Origin: a virus
Reading direction: 5' to 3' (one strand)
IMG/VR virus record: IMGVR_UViG_3300032291_001871
Coordinates: 1-20,308 of that record
Length of the DNA stretch: 20,308 bases
Positions 12,480 through 18,563 of the stretch are shown in pieces (within the stretch, counting starts at the first letter, position 1; every line of letters begins with the position of its first letter). Made by a program: the position numbers and the translations under genes. Under the pieces are notes generated by a model. That model did not search any database, was not told the origin of the DNA, and was given only the letters and a program-made list of their open reading frames with translations.

Positions 12480-13388
12480 ATGGCTATTTCACGCGCACAA
12501 CTGCTGAAAGAACTGCTCCCCGGCTTGAACGCATTGTTCGGCCTTGAGTACGCTAAGTACGGCGAGCAGCACAAGGAAATCTACGAGACCGAAACTTCGG
12601 AGCGTAGCTTTGAAGAGGAAACCAAGCTGTCTGGCTTCTCCGCCGCTCCGGTGAAGAACGAAGGCTCTGCCATTGCTTATGACAATGCGCAAGAAGCTTG
12701 GACTGCACGTTACACCCACGAAACCATCGCGATGGGCTTCTCCATCACCGAAGAGGCCGTGGAAGATAACTTGTACGACAGCCTCTCCAGCCGCTACACC
12801 AAGGCTTTGGCCCGTGGTATGGCTTACACCAAGCAGGTTAAAGCTGCTGCAATCTTGAACAACGGCTTCTCCGCTGGCGTCACTTACGGCGACGGCGTGT
12901 CTTTGTTCTCTACTGCACACCCTCTGGTGTCTGGTGGCGTCAACAGCAACCGTCCTGCTACTGCTGCCGACCTGAACGAAACATCGTTGGAAAACGCTGT
13001 TATTCAGATCGCCGCTTGGACAGACGAACGCGGTTTGCTGATTGCTGCTAAGCCTAAGAAGCTGGTGGTTCCTCCATCGCTGCAATTCGTTGCAACTCGC
13101 TTGCTGGAAACTGAACTCCGCGTCGGCACTGCTGACAACGATATCAACGCCATCAAGAACAACGGCTCCATCCCCGGTGGTTACACAGTCAACAACTTCT
13201 TGACTGACACCAACGCTTGGTTCCTGTTGACTGATGTGCCTAACGGCCTGAAGCACTTCGTTCGTACTCCGCTGTCTAACAGCATGGACGGCGACTTTGA
13301 TACAGGCAACGTGCGTTACAAGGCTCGCGAGCGTTATTCGTTCGGCGTGTCTGACCCACTGGGCGCGTTCGGTTCTCCCGGCGCTTAA
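12480..13388 (+). CDS. Major capsid protein (Mu gpT-like)
   Basis: The 302-residue product is the likely major capsid subunit. Its N-terminus is MAISRAQLLKELLPGLNALF. The region ERSFEEETKLSGFSAAPVKN and the segment YGDGVSLFSTAHPLVSGGVN fit the Mu-type major head subunit (gpT) family, which has an HK97-like fold. It follows the scaffold and decoration genes and is followed by a strong terminator, as expected for a highly expressed gene. GGAG precedes the ATG. Codons are strongly biased. No N-terminal delta domain or protease is visible. The family call is by pattern only. Confidence 0.85.
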   Translation: MAISRAQLLKELLPGLNALFGLEYAKYGEQHKEIYETETSERSFEEETKLSGFSAAPVKNEGSAIAYDNAQEAWTARYTHETIAMGFSITEEAVEDNLYDSLSSRYTKALARGMAYTKQVKAAAILNNGFSAGVTYGDGVSLFSTAHPLVSGGVNSNRPATAADLNETSLENAVIQIAAWTDERGLLIAAKPKKLVVPPSLQFVATRLLETELRVGTADNDINAIKNNGSIPGGYTVNNFLTDTNAWFLLTDVPNGLKHFVRTPLSNSMDGDFDTGNVRYKARERYSFGVSDPLGAFGSPGA

Positions 13389-13403
13389 TCCTTTGGGATT
13401 TAT

Positions 13404-13434
13404 GAAAGGGGCCCCTTGTGGGCCCTTTTCTTTT
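13404..13434 (+). terminator. Intrinsic terminator after the capsid gene
   Basis: GAAAGGGGCCC pairs with GGGCCCTTTTC (11 bp, one G-T wobble) around the 5-base loop CTTGT and is followed by TTTT. It lies 16 bases after the capsid stop. The 3' side contains the TTGTGG of the promoter candidate that follows, so the two elements share bases. Confidence 0.8.
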
Positions 13435-13444
13435 GGTGTATATT
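13416..13444 (+). promoter_or_regulatory. Candidate promoter overlapping the capsid terminator
   Basis: TTGTGG (13416-13421) and TATATT (13439-13444) are 17 bases apart, and TG lies just before TATATT. The -35 is only three of six to consensus, and half of it sits in the terminator stem. It would restart transcription for the downstream virion genes after the capsid terminator. Confidence 0.35.
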
Positions 13445-13452
13445 GCTTCAAA

Positions 13453-13486
13453 CCCGGACTTTTCCGGCGTTCCTGACGGCTCCGGG
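13453..13486 (+). promoter_or_regulatory. Structured leader with two mutually exclusive hairpins
   Basis: CCGGA-CTTT-TCCGG (a compact hairpin near 13454-13467) and CCCGGA (13453-13458) with TCCGGG (13481-13486) use the same 5' arm and cannot form together. The leader between the terminator and the next ATG (13535) is thus able to switch structures. Whether it does is not known. Confidence 0.35.
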
Positions 13487-13534
13487 CCGACGACATGCAG
13501 ACAGGACGCCTTAACTCGCATGTGAGGAATCATC

Positions 13535-13936
13535 ATGGCTAATACGACCTTCAACGGCCCAGTTCGTTCCGAGAACGGCTTTCAATCTATTTCTGTAAGT
13601 GCCACCACTGGTGCAGTTACTGTCAACTCTTCTTTTGGTACTGACGTAATTCTGGGCACCCAGTCTTTGTCTGGTGCTGGCGCTGTTAACGTCACTAGCG
13701 CATTCACTGCTTTGACCACCACGGGCGCAACCCAAGCTCTGACGCTGGCCAACGGCTCTGTCGGTGAGTTGAAGATCATCACCCACGTTGTAGACGGCGG
13801 CTCCGCTGTTTTGACGCCCACCACAAAGATTGGTTTCTCGACCATCACTTTCACTGGCGTTGGCGAGTCCGCTACTCTGGTGTACACCGCTGCTGGCTGG
13901 GCCATCGTTGCATTGAACGGCGCTGTTGCAGCTTAA
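13535..13936 (+). CDS. Beta-rich virion protein (133 aa)
   Basis: The 133-residue product, MANTTFNGPVRSENGFQSIS onward, is rich in Gly/Thr/Ser/Val and predicted to be beta-strands throughout (TGAVTVNSSFGTDVILGTQS). The C-terminus, TATLVYTAAGWAIVALNG-like, ends in alanine. Proteins of this start (MANTTF-GPVRSE-GF) occur next to capsid genes in related phages, usually without a known role. GTGAGGA lies upstream of the ATG. It is flanked by two intrinsic terminators, so it may be transcribed as its own unit. A capsid decoration or fibre role is possible. Confidence 0.7.
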   Translation: MANTTFNGPVRSENGFQSISVSATTGAVTVNSSFGTDVILGTQSLSGAGAVNVTSAFTALTTTGATQALTLANGSVGELKIITHVVDGGSAVLTPTTKIGFSTITFTGVGESATLVYTAAGWAIVALNGAVAA

Positions 13937-13943
13937 TTGATCT

Positions 13944-13965
13944 CAGGGGCTTCGGCCCCTGTTTT
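13944..13965 (+). terminator. Intrinsic terminator with TTCG tetraloop
   Basis: CAGGGGC and GCCCCTG form a perfect 7-bp stem around the very stable TTCG loop, followed by TTTT. It stands only 14 bases before the ATG of the next gene (13980), whose RBS (AAAGGAG) begins right after the T-run. Transcription must read through it or restart downstream. Confidence 0.85.
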
Positions 13966-13979
13966 AAAGGAGATTGATT

Positions 13980-14486
13980 ATGGGCATGCAAACTGACGTA
14001 TTGGCCGGTACGCTTGTTGAGAGCGGGTTTGTTTATACGAGTCGCACACGTGTAAGAGGTATCTCACTAAAAGGCGGCGCGAATGCTGGGCTGCTAGAGA
14101 TTTTTAGCACCACTGCCGCACCCGTATCCGCAACATATGCACGTTCTGGAACAACTGTTACCGTAACAAAAACAGGCCACGGGCTTTCAACTGGCAATCA
14201 GGTTGGTTTGTCTTTTGCTACCGGCACCGGCGGAACAGCAACAGATGGGAATTACGTAGTTACAAGACTGACTGCGGATACTTTTTCCATAACAGACATC
14301 AACTCCGGCAGCATCACCGCTGGCGCAGCTTGTAAGTATGGCGACCGTTGGATCATGACGTACCGCACTGTTGCTGGCGACACGTTTTTGAATTATTGGC
14401 TCTTACCCGGTGAAGGCATATTGGCCCCCAACGGTGTATATATGGTCATTACAAACTTAACGGCGGCTTCGATCTTTTATGGCTGA
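13980..14486 (+). CDS. Small virion protein with an inserted beta-domain (168 aa)
   Basis: ATG 13980 follows AGGAG by 7 bases. The host protein consists of residues 1-48 (TRVRGISLKGGANAGLLEIF) and 121-168 (WLLPGEGILAPNGVYMVITN). These two halves together resemble a small (about 100 aa) structural protein I know from podovirus-like phages. Residues about 49-120 are a separate beta-sandwich-like module: TVTVTKTGHGLSTGNQVGLS, then DGNYVVTRLTADTFSITDIN, with the 'GHGLsxGxxV' signature of an inserted phage-surface domain. The end overlaps the glycosyltransferase start by 8 bases. The insertion could add a surface or adhesin-like face, which is an inference. Confidence 0.75.
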   Translation: MGMQTDVLAGTLVESGFVYTSRTRVRGISLKGGANAGLLEIFSTTAAPVSATYARSGTTVTVTKTGHGLSTGNQVGLSFATGTGGTATDGNYVVTRLTADTFSITDINSGSITAGAACKYGDRWIMTYRTVAGDTFLNYWLLPGEGILAPNGVYMVITNLTAASIFYG

Positions 14487-15228
14487 AGAAACACGCCCCA
14501 TGGATGTTGCGGGTCGCAAACTGATGATTGCGATCCCTGCCTACGACGGCAAGTTGAACATCAAAACTTCGTTTGCCTTGGCCGATTTGGTGGTCAAAGC
14601 TTCGAAGTTTGGCGTTCAGGTGCAACTGTCACATCTATCGGGCTGTTCTCTCATCACCAAAGCCAGAAACGTTCTGGTCGCCAACTTCTTGGAGTCGGAC
14701 TGCACGGACTTTTTGTTCGTCGATGCCGACATCGTGGTGGACGCAGAGTCTGTGCTCCGCTTGCTAGCGCTGAGCACTGGCAAGGACATCACAGCTGGCA
14801 TGTACACCCGCCGCGCAGAGGATCGCAAGTTCTTCTTGGACATTTACATCGACCAGAACAACACCCTTGAGTTCGATTCTCATGGGATGTTGCGCGTTGA
14901 GAACGTGGCCACGGGCTTCATGATGATCCAGCGCCATGTGCTAGAGAAAATGGTGGCCAACCACCCCGAGTGGACGTACTTCAACGACTTCTACAACCGC
15001 AACGAGAGCGCTTTGTTTGACTTTGAGTTGAGCAATGGCCAGTACATCGGTGAAGACTACACGTTCTGCAAACGCGCCCGCGCAGATGGCTTTACGGTGT
15101 TTGTTGATCCAGAGATTACCTTGCCGCACGTTGGTTCTCAAGAGTACCACCGCAGCTTCAAAGAGTCCGTGCTAATGCCGCTGATCGAGCAGCACTGCAC
15201 GCCTAAACTGAAAGTCGCTAATGGCTAA
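14479..15228 (+). CDS. GT-A glycosyltransferase
   Basis: The 249-residue protein is a GT2-like, nucleotide-sugar-dependent transferase. The motifs run in the usual order: N-terminal LMIAIPAYDGKL (residues 15-26), donor-binding DxD in LFVDADIVVD (79-88), TGFMMIQRHVL (145-155), the acceptor/base region YIGEDYTFCKRA (189-200), and a late histidine in LPHVGS (215-220). All catalytic elements are present. Phages carry such enzymes to glycosylate their own DNA or virion proteins, or host surface sugars. The place in a virion gene block favours a structural target, an inference only. ATG 14479 overlaps the preceding stop. ATG 14500 is possible. Confidence 0.85.
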   Translation: MAEETRPMDVAGRKLMIAIPAYDGKLNIKTSFALADLVVKASKFGVQVQLSHLSGCSLITKARNVLVANFLESDCTDFLFVDADIVVDAESVLRLLALSTGKDITAGMYTRRAEDRKFFLDIYIDQNNTLEFDSHGMLRVENVATGFMMIQRHVLEKMVANHPEWTYFNDFYNRNESALFDFELSNGQYIGEDYTFCKRARADGFTVFVDPEITLPHVGSQEYHRSFKESVLMPLIEQHCTPKLKVANG

Positions 15229-15475
15229 GAAAACCCCATCCCTTGCTGTCGGTCGTGGTGAAAAGTTGCCTGTGTCCAAGGGTGCGGGCTTAACTGCCAA
15301 GGGTCGTGCAAAGTACAACGCTGCCACTGGTAGCAACCTCAAAGCTCCGCAGCCTGAAGGCGGTAAGCGCAAGGACTCGTTCTGCGCACGCATGTCGGGC
15401 ATGCCCGGTCCCATGAAAGACGAGAAGGGCAAACCAACTCGTAAAGCCGCGTCACTGGCGCGATGGAAGTGCTGA
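15221..15475 (+). CDS. Small basic Lys/Gly-rich protein (84 aa)
   Basis: The product starts MAKKTPSLAVGRGEKLPVSK, then GAGLTAKGRAKYNAATGSNL, and ends ARWKC with a terminal cysteine. It is strongly basic and low in hydrophobic residues. The central 'SLAVGRGEKLPVSKGAGL.AKGRAKYN' pattern is one I recognise from a conserved phage family (probably the DUF6321 type, not confirmed). Its ATG overlaps the glycosyltransferase stop by 8 bases. It is probably a virion or DNA-interacting protein. Function unknown. Confidence 0.75.
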   Translation: MAKKTPSLAVGRGEKLPVSKGAGLTAKGRAKYNAATGSNLKAPQPEGGKRKDSFCARMSGMPGPMKDEKGKPTRKAASLARWKC

Positions 15476-15476
15476 C

Positions 15477-15725
15477 ATGGACTTGATGGTTTGGAATGTT
15501 CTGTTGTCGTTTGCTTCCGCAGCTTTGTTGCTGTGGGTTCGCGTGTCGCACGAAGAGGTGAAGCGCCTAAGCATTTTGCTCAGCAAGACTCGCGAAGAGC
15601 ACGCCGAGAAGTTTGTGACCAAAAACGACATGCATGCCGACATCAACCGAGTGATTACTCGTCTTGATCGCCTTGAGAGCAAGATAGACGACTTTATGAA
15701 GGAACAACGCAGTGCCCTCAGTTAG
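15477..15725 (+). CDS. Small membrane protein with coiled coil (82 aa)
   Basis: Residues about 4-20 (MVWNVLLSFASAALLLW) form one hydrophobic membrane segment. It is followed by a charged helical coiled coil with heptad spacing, FVTKNDMHADINRVITRLDR then LESKIDDFMKEQRS. This N-terminal-anchor-plus-coiled-coil design is frequent in phage holin-associated, spanin-like or virion membrane proteins. I recognise the 'VTK.D.HADINR' pattern as a phage family of unknown function. GGAAG lies upstream. The next gene overlaps it by 14 bases. No catalytic residues are visible, so holin or lysis roles are only possibilities. Confidence 0.7.
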   Translation: MDLMVWNVLLSFASAALLLWVRVSHEEVKRLSILLSKTREEHAEKFVTKNDMHADINRVITRLDRLESKIDDFMKEQRSALS

Positions 15726-16305
15726 CAAGAAACAACACAATTTCATGGCGGCGGTGGCCAACAACCCAGCCTTTGCCAAGAAAGCAGGCGTCCCACAGTC
15801 CGTGGGAAAAGAATTTTCCAATGCGGACAAGGGCCGCAAATTTTCAAAAGGTGGCGACACTATGGCTAAAAAAGATTCCGAATTTGACAGCGACGTTGCT
15901 ACGGTAAAACGTGCCCTGTACAAACCAGCTGGCGAGGCGGCGCTGTACAGTCGCGAACGCGGATTTGGTCCAAGTATGGCGCGTCGTCGTCTTGAGGACC
16001 GAGGTGTTGATGTTCGCGCTTTGGCGGCCAACGAACAAAACCCAGATGATCTTGGCAGTTACAAAAAAGGTGGCAAAGTGAAACACTCAGACGTTAAGAT
16101 GGGCAAGGGCATGATGCAAAAGGCCGTGAACAAACACGAAGGCCGTTTGCACAAGGGCGAGCCCATGACCAAGCTGGCCAAAGGCGGCATGGCTTCCAAG
16201 ATGGGCGCAGTAAAAACTGCAGCCCCAAGCCGTGATGGTATTGCCACAAAGGGCAAAACTAAAGGCACAATGGTGAAAATGGCCCGTGGTGGCAAAGCTT
16301 GCTAA
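15712..16305 (+). CDS. Basic Lys/Gly-rich protein with DUF3008-like N-terminus (197 aa, GTG start)
   Basis: GTG 15712 is used because GAAGGA lies 8 bases upstream. Residues 1-47 (SVSKKQHNFMAAVANNPAFA, then KKAGVPQSVGKEF) match the phage family often named DUF3008. Residues 51 on (MAKKDSEFDSDVATVKRALY) look like a second, separate unit. An AAAGG lies 10 bases before its ATG at 15862, so a shorter internal product is possible. The C-terminal part is lysine/glycine-rich with repeated KGG and AKGG motifs, including DGIATKGKTKGTMVKM, and ends GGKAC. Likely a fusion of two small phage proteins. Function unknown. Confidence 0.75.
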   Translation: MPSVSKKQHNFMAAVANNPAFAKKAGVPQSVGKEFSNADKGRKFSKGGDTMAKKDSEFDSDVATVKRALYKPAGEAALYSRERGFGPSMARRRLEDRGVDVRALAANEQNPDDLGSYKKGGKVKHSDVKMGKGMMQKAVNKHEGRLHKGEPMTKLAKGGMASKMGAVKTAAPSRDGIATKGKTKGTMVKMARGGKAC

Positions 16306-16314
16306 GGAGCTGAC

Positions 16315-16506
16315 ATGAACAAGGCAATGATTGAACAGGCTATGCAGGAAGCTGCTGACGCCAAGATGCGCAAGAAAACCGAGAAGGCATACAACGATGC
16401 CAGCACAACGCCTCCAGCTCCTATGGTCAAAAAGGCCAAAGGCGGCAGCGTGACTCGTGCTGACGGTTGCGTAATCAAAGGCCACACTCGCGGCAAGATG
16501 GTGTAA
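16315..16506 (+). CDS. Small basic motif protein (63 aa)
   Basis: MNKAMIEQAMQEAADAKMRK forms an N-terminal helix, followed by a linker with PPAPMV and a C-terminus KKAKGGSVTRADGCVIKGHT ending RGKMV. The 'RADGCVIKGHTRGKMV' ending matches, with changes, the 'DGIATKGKTKGTMV' motif of the gene before it and the 'ADGIAKQGKTKG' of the gene at 18091. AAGGAG precedes the ATG. Small, basic, with no membrane segment. Function unknown. The shared ending is treated as a finding. Confidence 0.75.
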   Translation: MNKAMIEQAMQEAADAKMRKKTEKAYNDASTTPPAPMVKKAKGGSVTRADGCVIKGHTRGKMV

Positions 16507-16508
16507 GC

Positions 16509-16757
16509 ATGAGAGCCAGTCGCGGCATGGGTGCCATCTCTCCTTCCAAGATGCCCAAGGGCGTGAAAAAAGCACGCCGGGACGATACCGATTTCACTGA
16601 GTACGCTGCTGGCGGAGAGGTGGGGTTGTATGCCAACATCAACGCCAAGAAAAAACGTATTGCTGCTGGCTCTGGTGAGAAGATGCGTAAGCCCGGCTCC
16701 AAAGGCGCTCCGACTGCTGACGCTTTCGTTCAATCCGCCAAGACGGCAAAGAAGTAA
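16509..16757 (+). CDS. Small basic conserved phage protein (82 aa)
   Basis: ATG 16509 (MRASRGMGAISPSKMPKGVK) is preferred to the upstream ATG at 16467, which would overlap the preceding gene. The start follows the stop of that gene by 2 bases. The middle is acidic (RDDTDFTEYAAGGEVG). The C-terminal half, GLYANINAKKKRIAAGSGEK then MRKPGSKGAPTADAF, is a strongly conserved pattern I know from many phages, of unknown function. It is basic and may bind DNA or virion parts. There is no RBS of good quality before the start, so it may be coupled to the previous gene. Confidence 0.75.
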   Translation: MRASRGMGAISPSKMPKGVKKARRDDTDFTEYAAGGEVGLYANINAKKKRIAAGSGEKMRKPGSKGAPTADAFVQSAKTAKK

Positions 16758-16760
16758 ACC

Positions 16761-17696
16761 ATGACCACTACCGGCTCCACCCTTTTCAATATGGATTTCA
16801 CGGAGATCGCTGAAGAGGCGTGGGAGAGGGCTGGCCGTGAGATGCGTTCGGGCTATGATCTGCGTACGGCTCGTCGCTCAATGAATCTGATGACCATTGA
16901 GTGGCAGAGCAAGGGCATCAATATGTGGACGATGGAGCAGGGCATCATTAACCTGACTCCGGGTTTGGCAACTTACGCCCTTCCTACGGACACCATTGAC
17001 CTGCTCGAGCATGTTATCCGCACTGGCTCCAACACTGCTTCAACGCAAGCTGACTTGACCATTACGCGCATCAGCGTCTCCACCTATGCGACTATTCCAA
17101 ATAAGCTTCAGCAAGCTCGCCCAATTCAAGTTTGGATTCAGCGGCTTTCTGGCGAGGTTAATCCAACTGCGTCGTTTCTTGATGGAGCCATCACCTCCAC
17201 GGACACAACGATCACGCTTGACTCGGTGGTTGGACTAGCCGGATCGGGCTTCATTCGCCTTGACTCGGAAGACATCTACTACACGTACGTCACCGGCAAC
17301 GTGCTTGGTGGCGTGTTCCGTGGCCAGAACAATACAACAGCAGCTGCGCACACAGACGGCACTGCCGTGTATGTGCCTCAGCTCCCTGCGGTAACCGTTT
17401 GGCCAACACCAGACAACTCCACTCCATATCAGTTTGTCTACTGGCGTCTTCGCCGGGTGCAAGATGCTGGTGCTGGTGTGGAGACTGCCGACATGAACTT
17501 CCGCTTCCTTCCGGCTTTGGTGTCGGGGCTGGCATACCATATTGCAGTCAAAGTCCCCGAGCTGATGCCTCGCATTGAGATGCTCAAGCAGATGTACAAC
17601 GAGACTTTTGAGATTGCCGCTGGCGAAGATCGTGAGAAGGCAGCTGTGCGGTTTGTGCCTCGCGCTATGTTCATTGGAAGCGGCGGAGGCTACTGA
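16761..17696 (+). CDS. Putative head-tail connector protein with inserted beta-domain (311 aa)
   Basis: The N-terminal helical part (EIAEEAWERAGREMRSGYDL, residues about 15-35), the LATYALPTDTIDLLEHVI region, and the C-terminal helical half (FLPALVSGLAYHIAVKVPEL) fit the connector/adaptor type of podovirus-like phages. Residues about 131-208 (TDTTITLDSVVGLAGSGFIR, then YYTYVTGNVLGGVFRGQNNT) are a separate beta-rich module set into this fold. The 'VTVWPTPDNSTPYQFVYWRL' strand resumes the original protein. Its TGATG end overlaps the following gene by one base. The RBS is weak (AAGAAGTAAACC). Connector role is an inference from order and pattern. Confidence 0.7.
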   Translation: MTTTGSTLFNMDFTEIAEEAWERAGREMRSGYDLRTARRSMNLMTIEWQSKGINMWTMEQGIINLTPGLATYALPTDTIDLLEHVIRTGSNTASTQADLTITRISVSTYATIPNKLQQARPIQVWIQRLSGEVNPTASFLDGAITSTDTTITLDSVVGLAGSGFIRLDSEDIYYTYVTGNVLGGVFRGQNNTTAAAHTDGTAVYVPQLPAVTVWPTPDNSTPYQFVYWRLRRVQDAGAGVETADMNFRFLPALVSGLAYHIAVKVPELMPRIEMLKQMYNETFEIAAGEDREKAAVRFVPRAMFIGSGGGY

Positions 17697-18079
17697 TGGG
17701 CAATCGCTTCGCATCCGGCAAAATAGCGATTGCGGAGTGTGATCGTTGCGGGCAGCAGTACCAACTGAAGAAGTTGCGCACCGAGATCATCAAGCAACGC
17801 AAATACGAGCTGCTGGTGTGCCCGGAGTGCTGGGACCCAGATCAGCCGCAGTTGATGCTTGGCACATTCCCCGTGGATGACCCACAAGCTCTACGCAATC
17901 CGCGTAGGGATACAACGTACGTTACCTCGGGTGTAAACGTCAACGGCAACTTGTCTGGTGGTTCACGAGACATTCAGTGGGGCTGGGCACCTGTGGGTGG
18001 GGCCAGCGGCTTTGATGACGGACTCACACCGAACTACTTGGTAATTCGGACATATATTGGTACAGTCACCATATCTTGA
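17696..18079 (+). CDS. Zinc-ribbon virion-associated protein (127 aa)
   Basis: Residues 15-18 (CDRC) and 42-45 (CPEC) form a CxxC-23-CxxC zinc ribbon: AECDRCGQQYQLKKLRTEII and ELLVCPECWDPDQPQ. It is followed by FPVDDPQALRNPRRDT and a Gly/Asn-rich, beta-like C-terminal part (VNVNGNLSGGSRDIQWGWAP). The stop/start overlap TGATG links it to the connector gene. A zinc ribbon beside connector genes is a known arrangement in phages of this type, role uncertain. It could bind DNA or stabilise the neck. No other domain recognised. Confidence 0.75.
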   Translation: MGNRFASGKIAIAECDRCGQQYQLKKLRTEIIKQRKYELLVCPECWDPDQPQLMLGTFPVDDPQALRNPRRDTTYVTSGVNVNGNLSGGSRDIQWGWAPVGGASGFDDGLTPNYLVIRTYIGTVTIS

Positions 18080-18090
18080 AGGAGCTTAAA

Positions 18091-18285
18091 ATGGCATTCA
18101 CAAAATCAGCAGATGGCATTGCCAAACAAGGCAAAACCAAGGGCAAGAACTTGGGCGACAGCGGCCCCACATCCAAAGAGATGATGGGCGGCAAACCCGG
18201 CAAAAGCGGTGGCGGCAAAACCAACGCGGACATGAAGACCATGGGTCGCGGTCTGGCTAAAATCGCAGCACAGAAACGAGGCTAA
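18091..18285 (+). CDS. Small basic Lys/Gly-rich motif protein (64 aa)
   Basis: ATG 18091 follows AAGGAG by 7 bases. The upstream TTG (18076) would overlap the RBS and is not preferred. The protein, MAFTKSADGIAKQGKTKGKN, continues LGDSGPTSKEMMGGKPGKSG and ends RGLAKIAAQKRG. It is very basic, with no cysteine. Its N-terminal SADGIAKQGKTKG matches the motif in the genes at 15712 and 16315, but here at the start of the protein instead of the end. Probably a small virion or DNA-interacting protein. Confidence 0.75.
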   Translation: MAFTKSADGIAKQGKTKGKNLGDSGPTSKEMMGGKPGKSGGGKTNADMKTMGRGLAKIAAQKRG

Positions 18286-18287
18286 TC

Positions 18288-18554
18288 ATGGCAACCTTCA
18301 GCAAAAAAATGATGGGCAAAGAAGTTGGTGATGCCAAAGTCTATGCCAAGCCGCACACGATGGATGGTAAGGTTGTGAAACCTCAGACCAATCCCGGCAA
18401 AGAGCCAAACCAAAGTCGCGTTGACACACTGAACATGAGTGTTGGCGCAATGAGCAACAAGCCAGATGGCATGCCTACCAAGACCAGCGGCATCAAAGTG
18501 CGTGGTACAGGTGCGGCCACCAAAGGTTTGATGGCACGGGGCCCAATGGCCTAA
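18288..18554 (+). CDS. Small basic conserved phage protein (88 aa)
   Basis: The product begins MATFSKKMMGKEVGDAKVYA and is low in hydrophobic residues, with a Pro/Asn-rich centre (KPQTNPGKEPNQSRVDTLNM). Its C-terminus, SGIKVRGTGAATKGLMARGP then MA, is a conserved ending I recognise from many phages (usual form 'RGxGAATKGxxARGPMA'). GAGG precedes the ATG. It is 2 bases after the previous gene. Function unknown. Its place between the zinc-ribbon and adaptor genes suggests a virion assembly protein. Confidence 0.75.
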   Translation: MATFSKKMMGKEVGDAKVYAKPHTMDGKVVKPQTNPGKEPNQSRVDTLNMSVGAMSNKPDGMPTKTSGIKVRGTGAATKGLMARGPMA

Positions 18555-18563
18555 AGGTTTCCC

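Noticed and set aside
12489-13496. 335-aa minus-strand frame
   Set aside because: It is antisense to the major capsid gene, with no RBS, and is a result of biased codon use in that gene.
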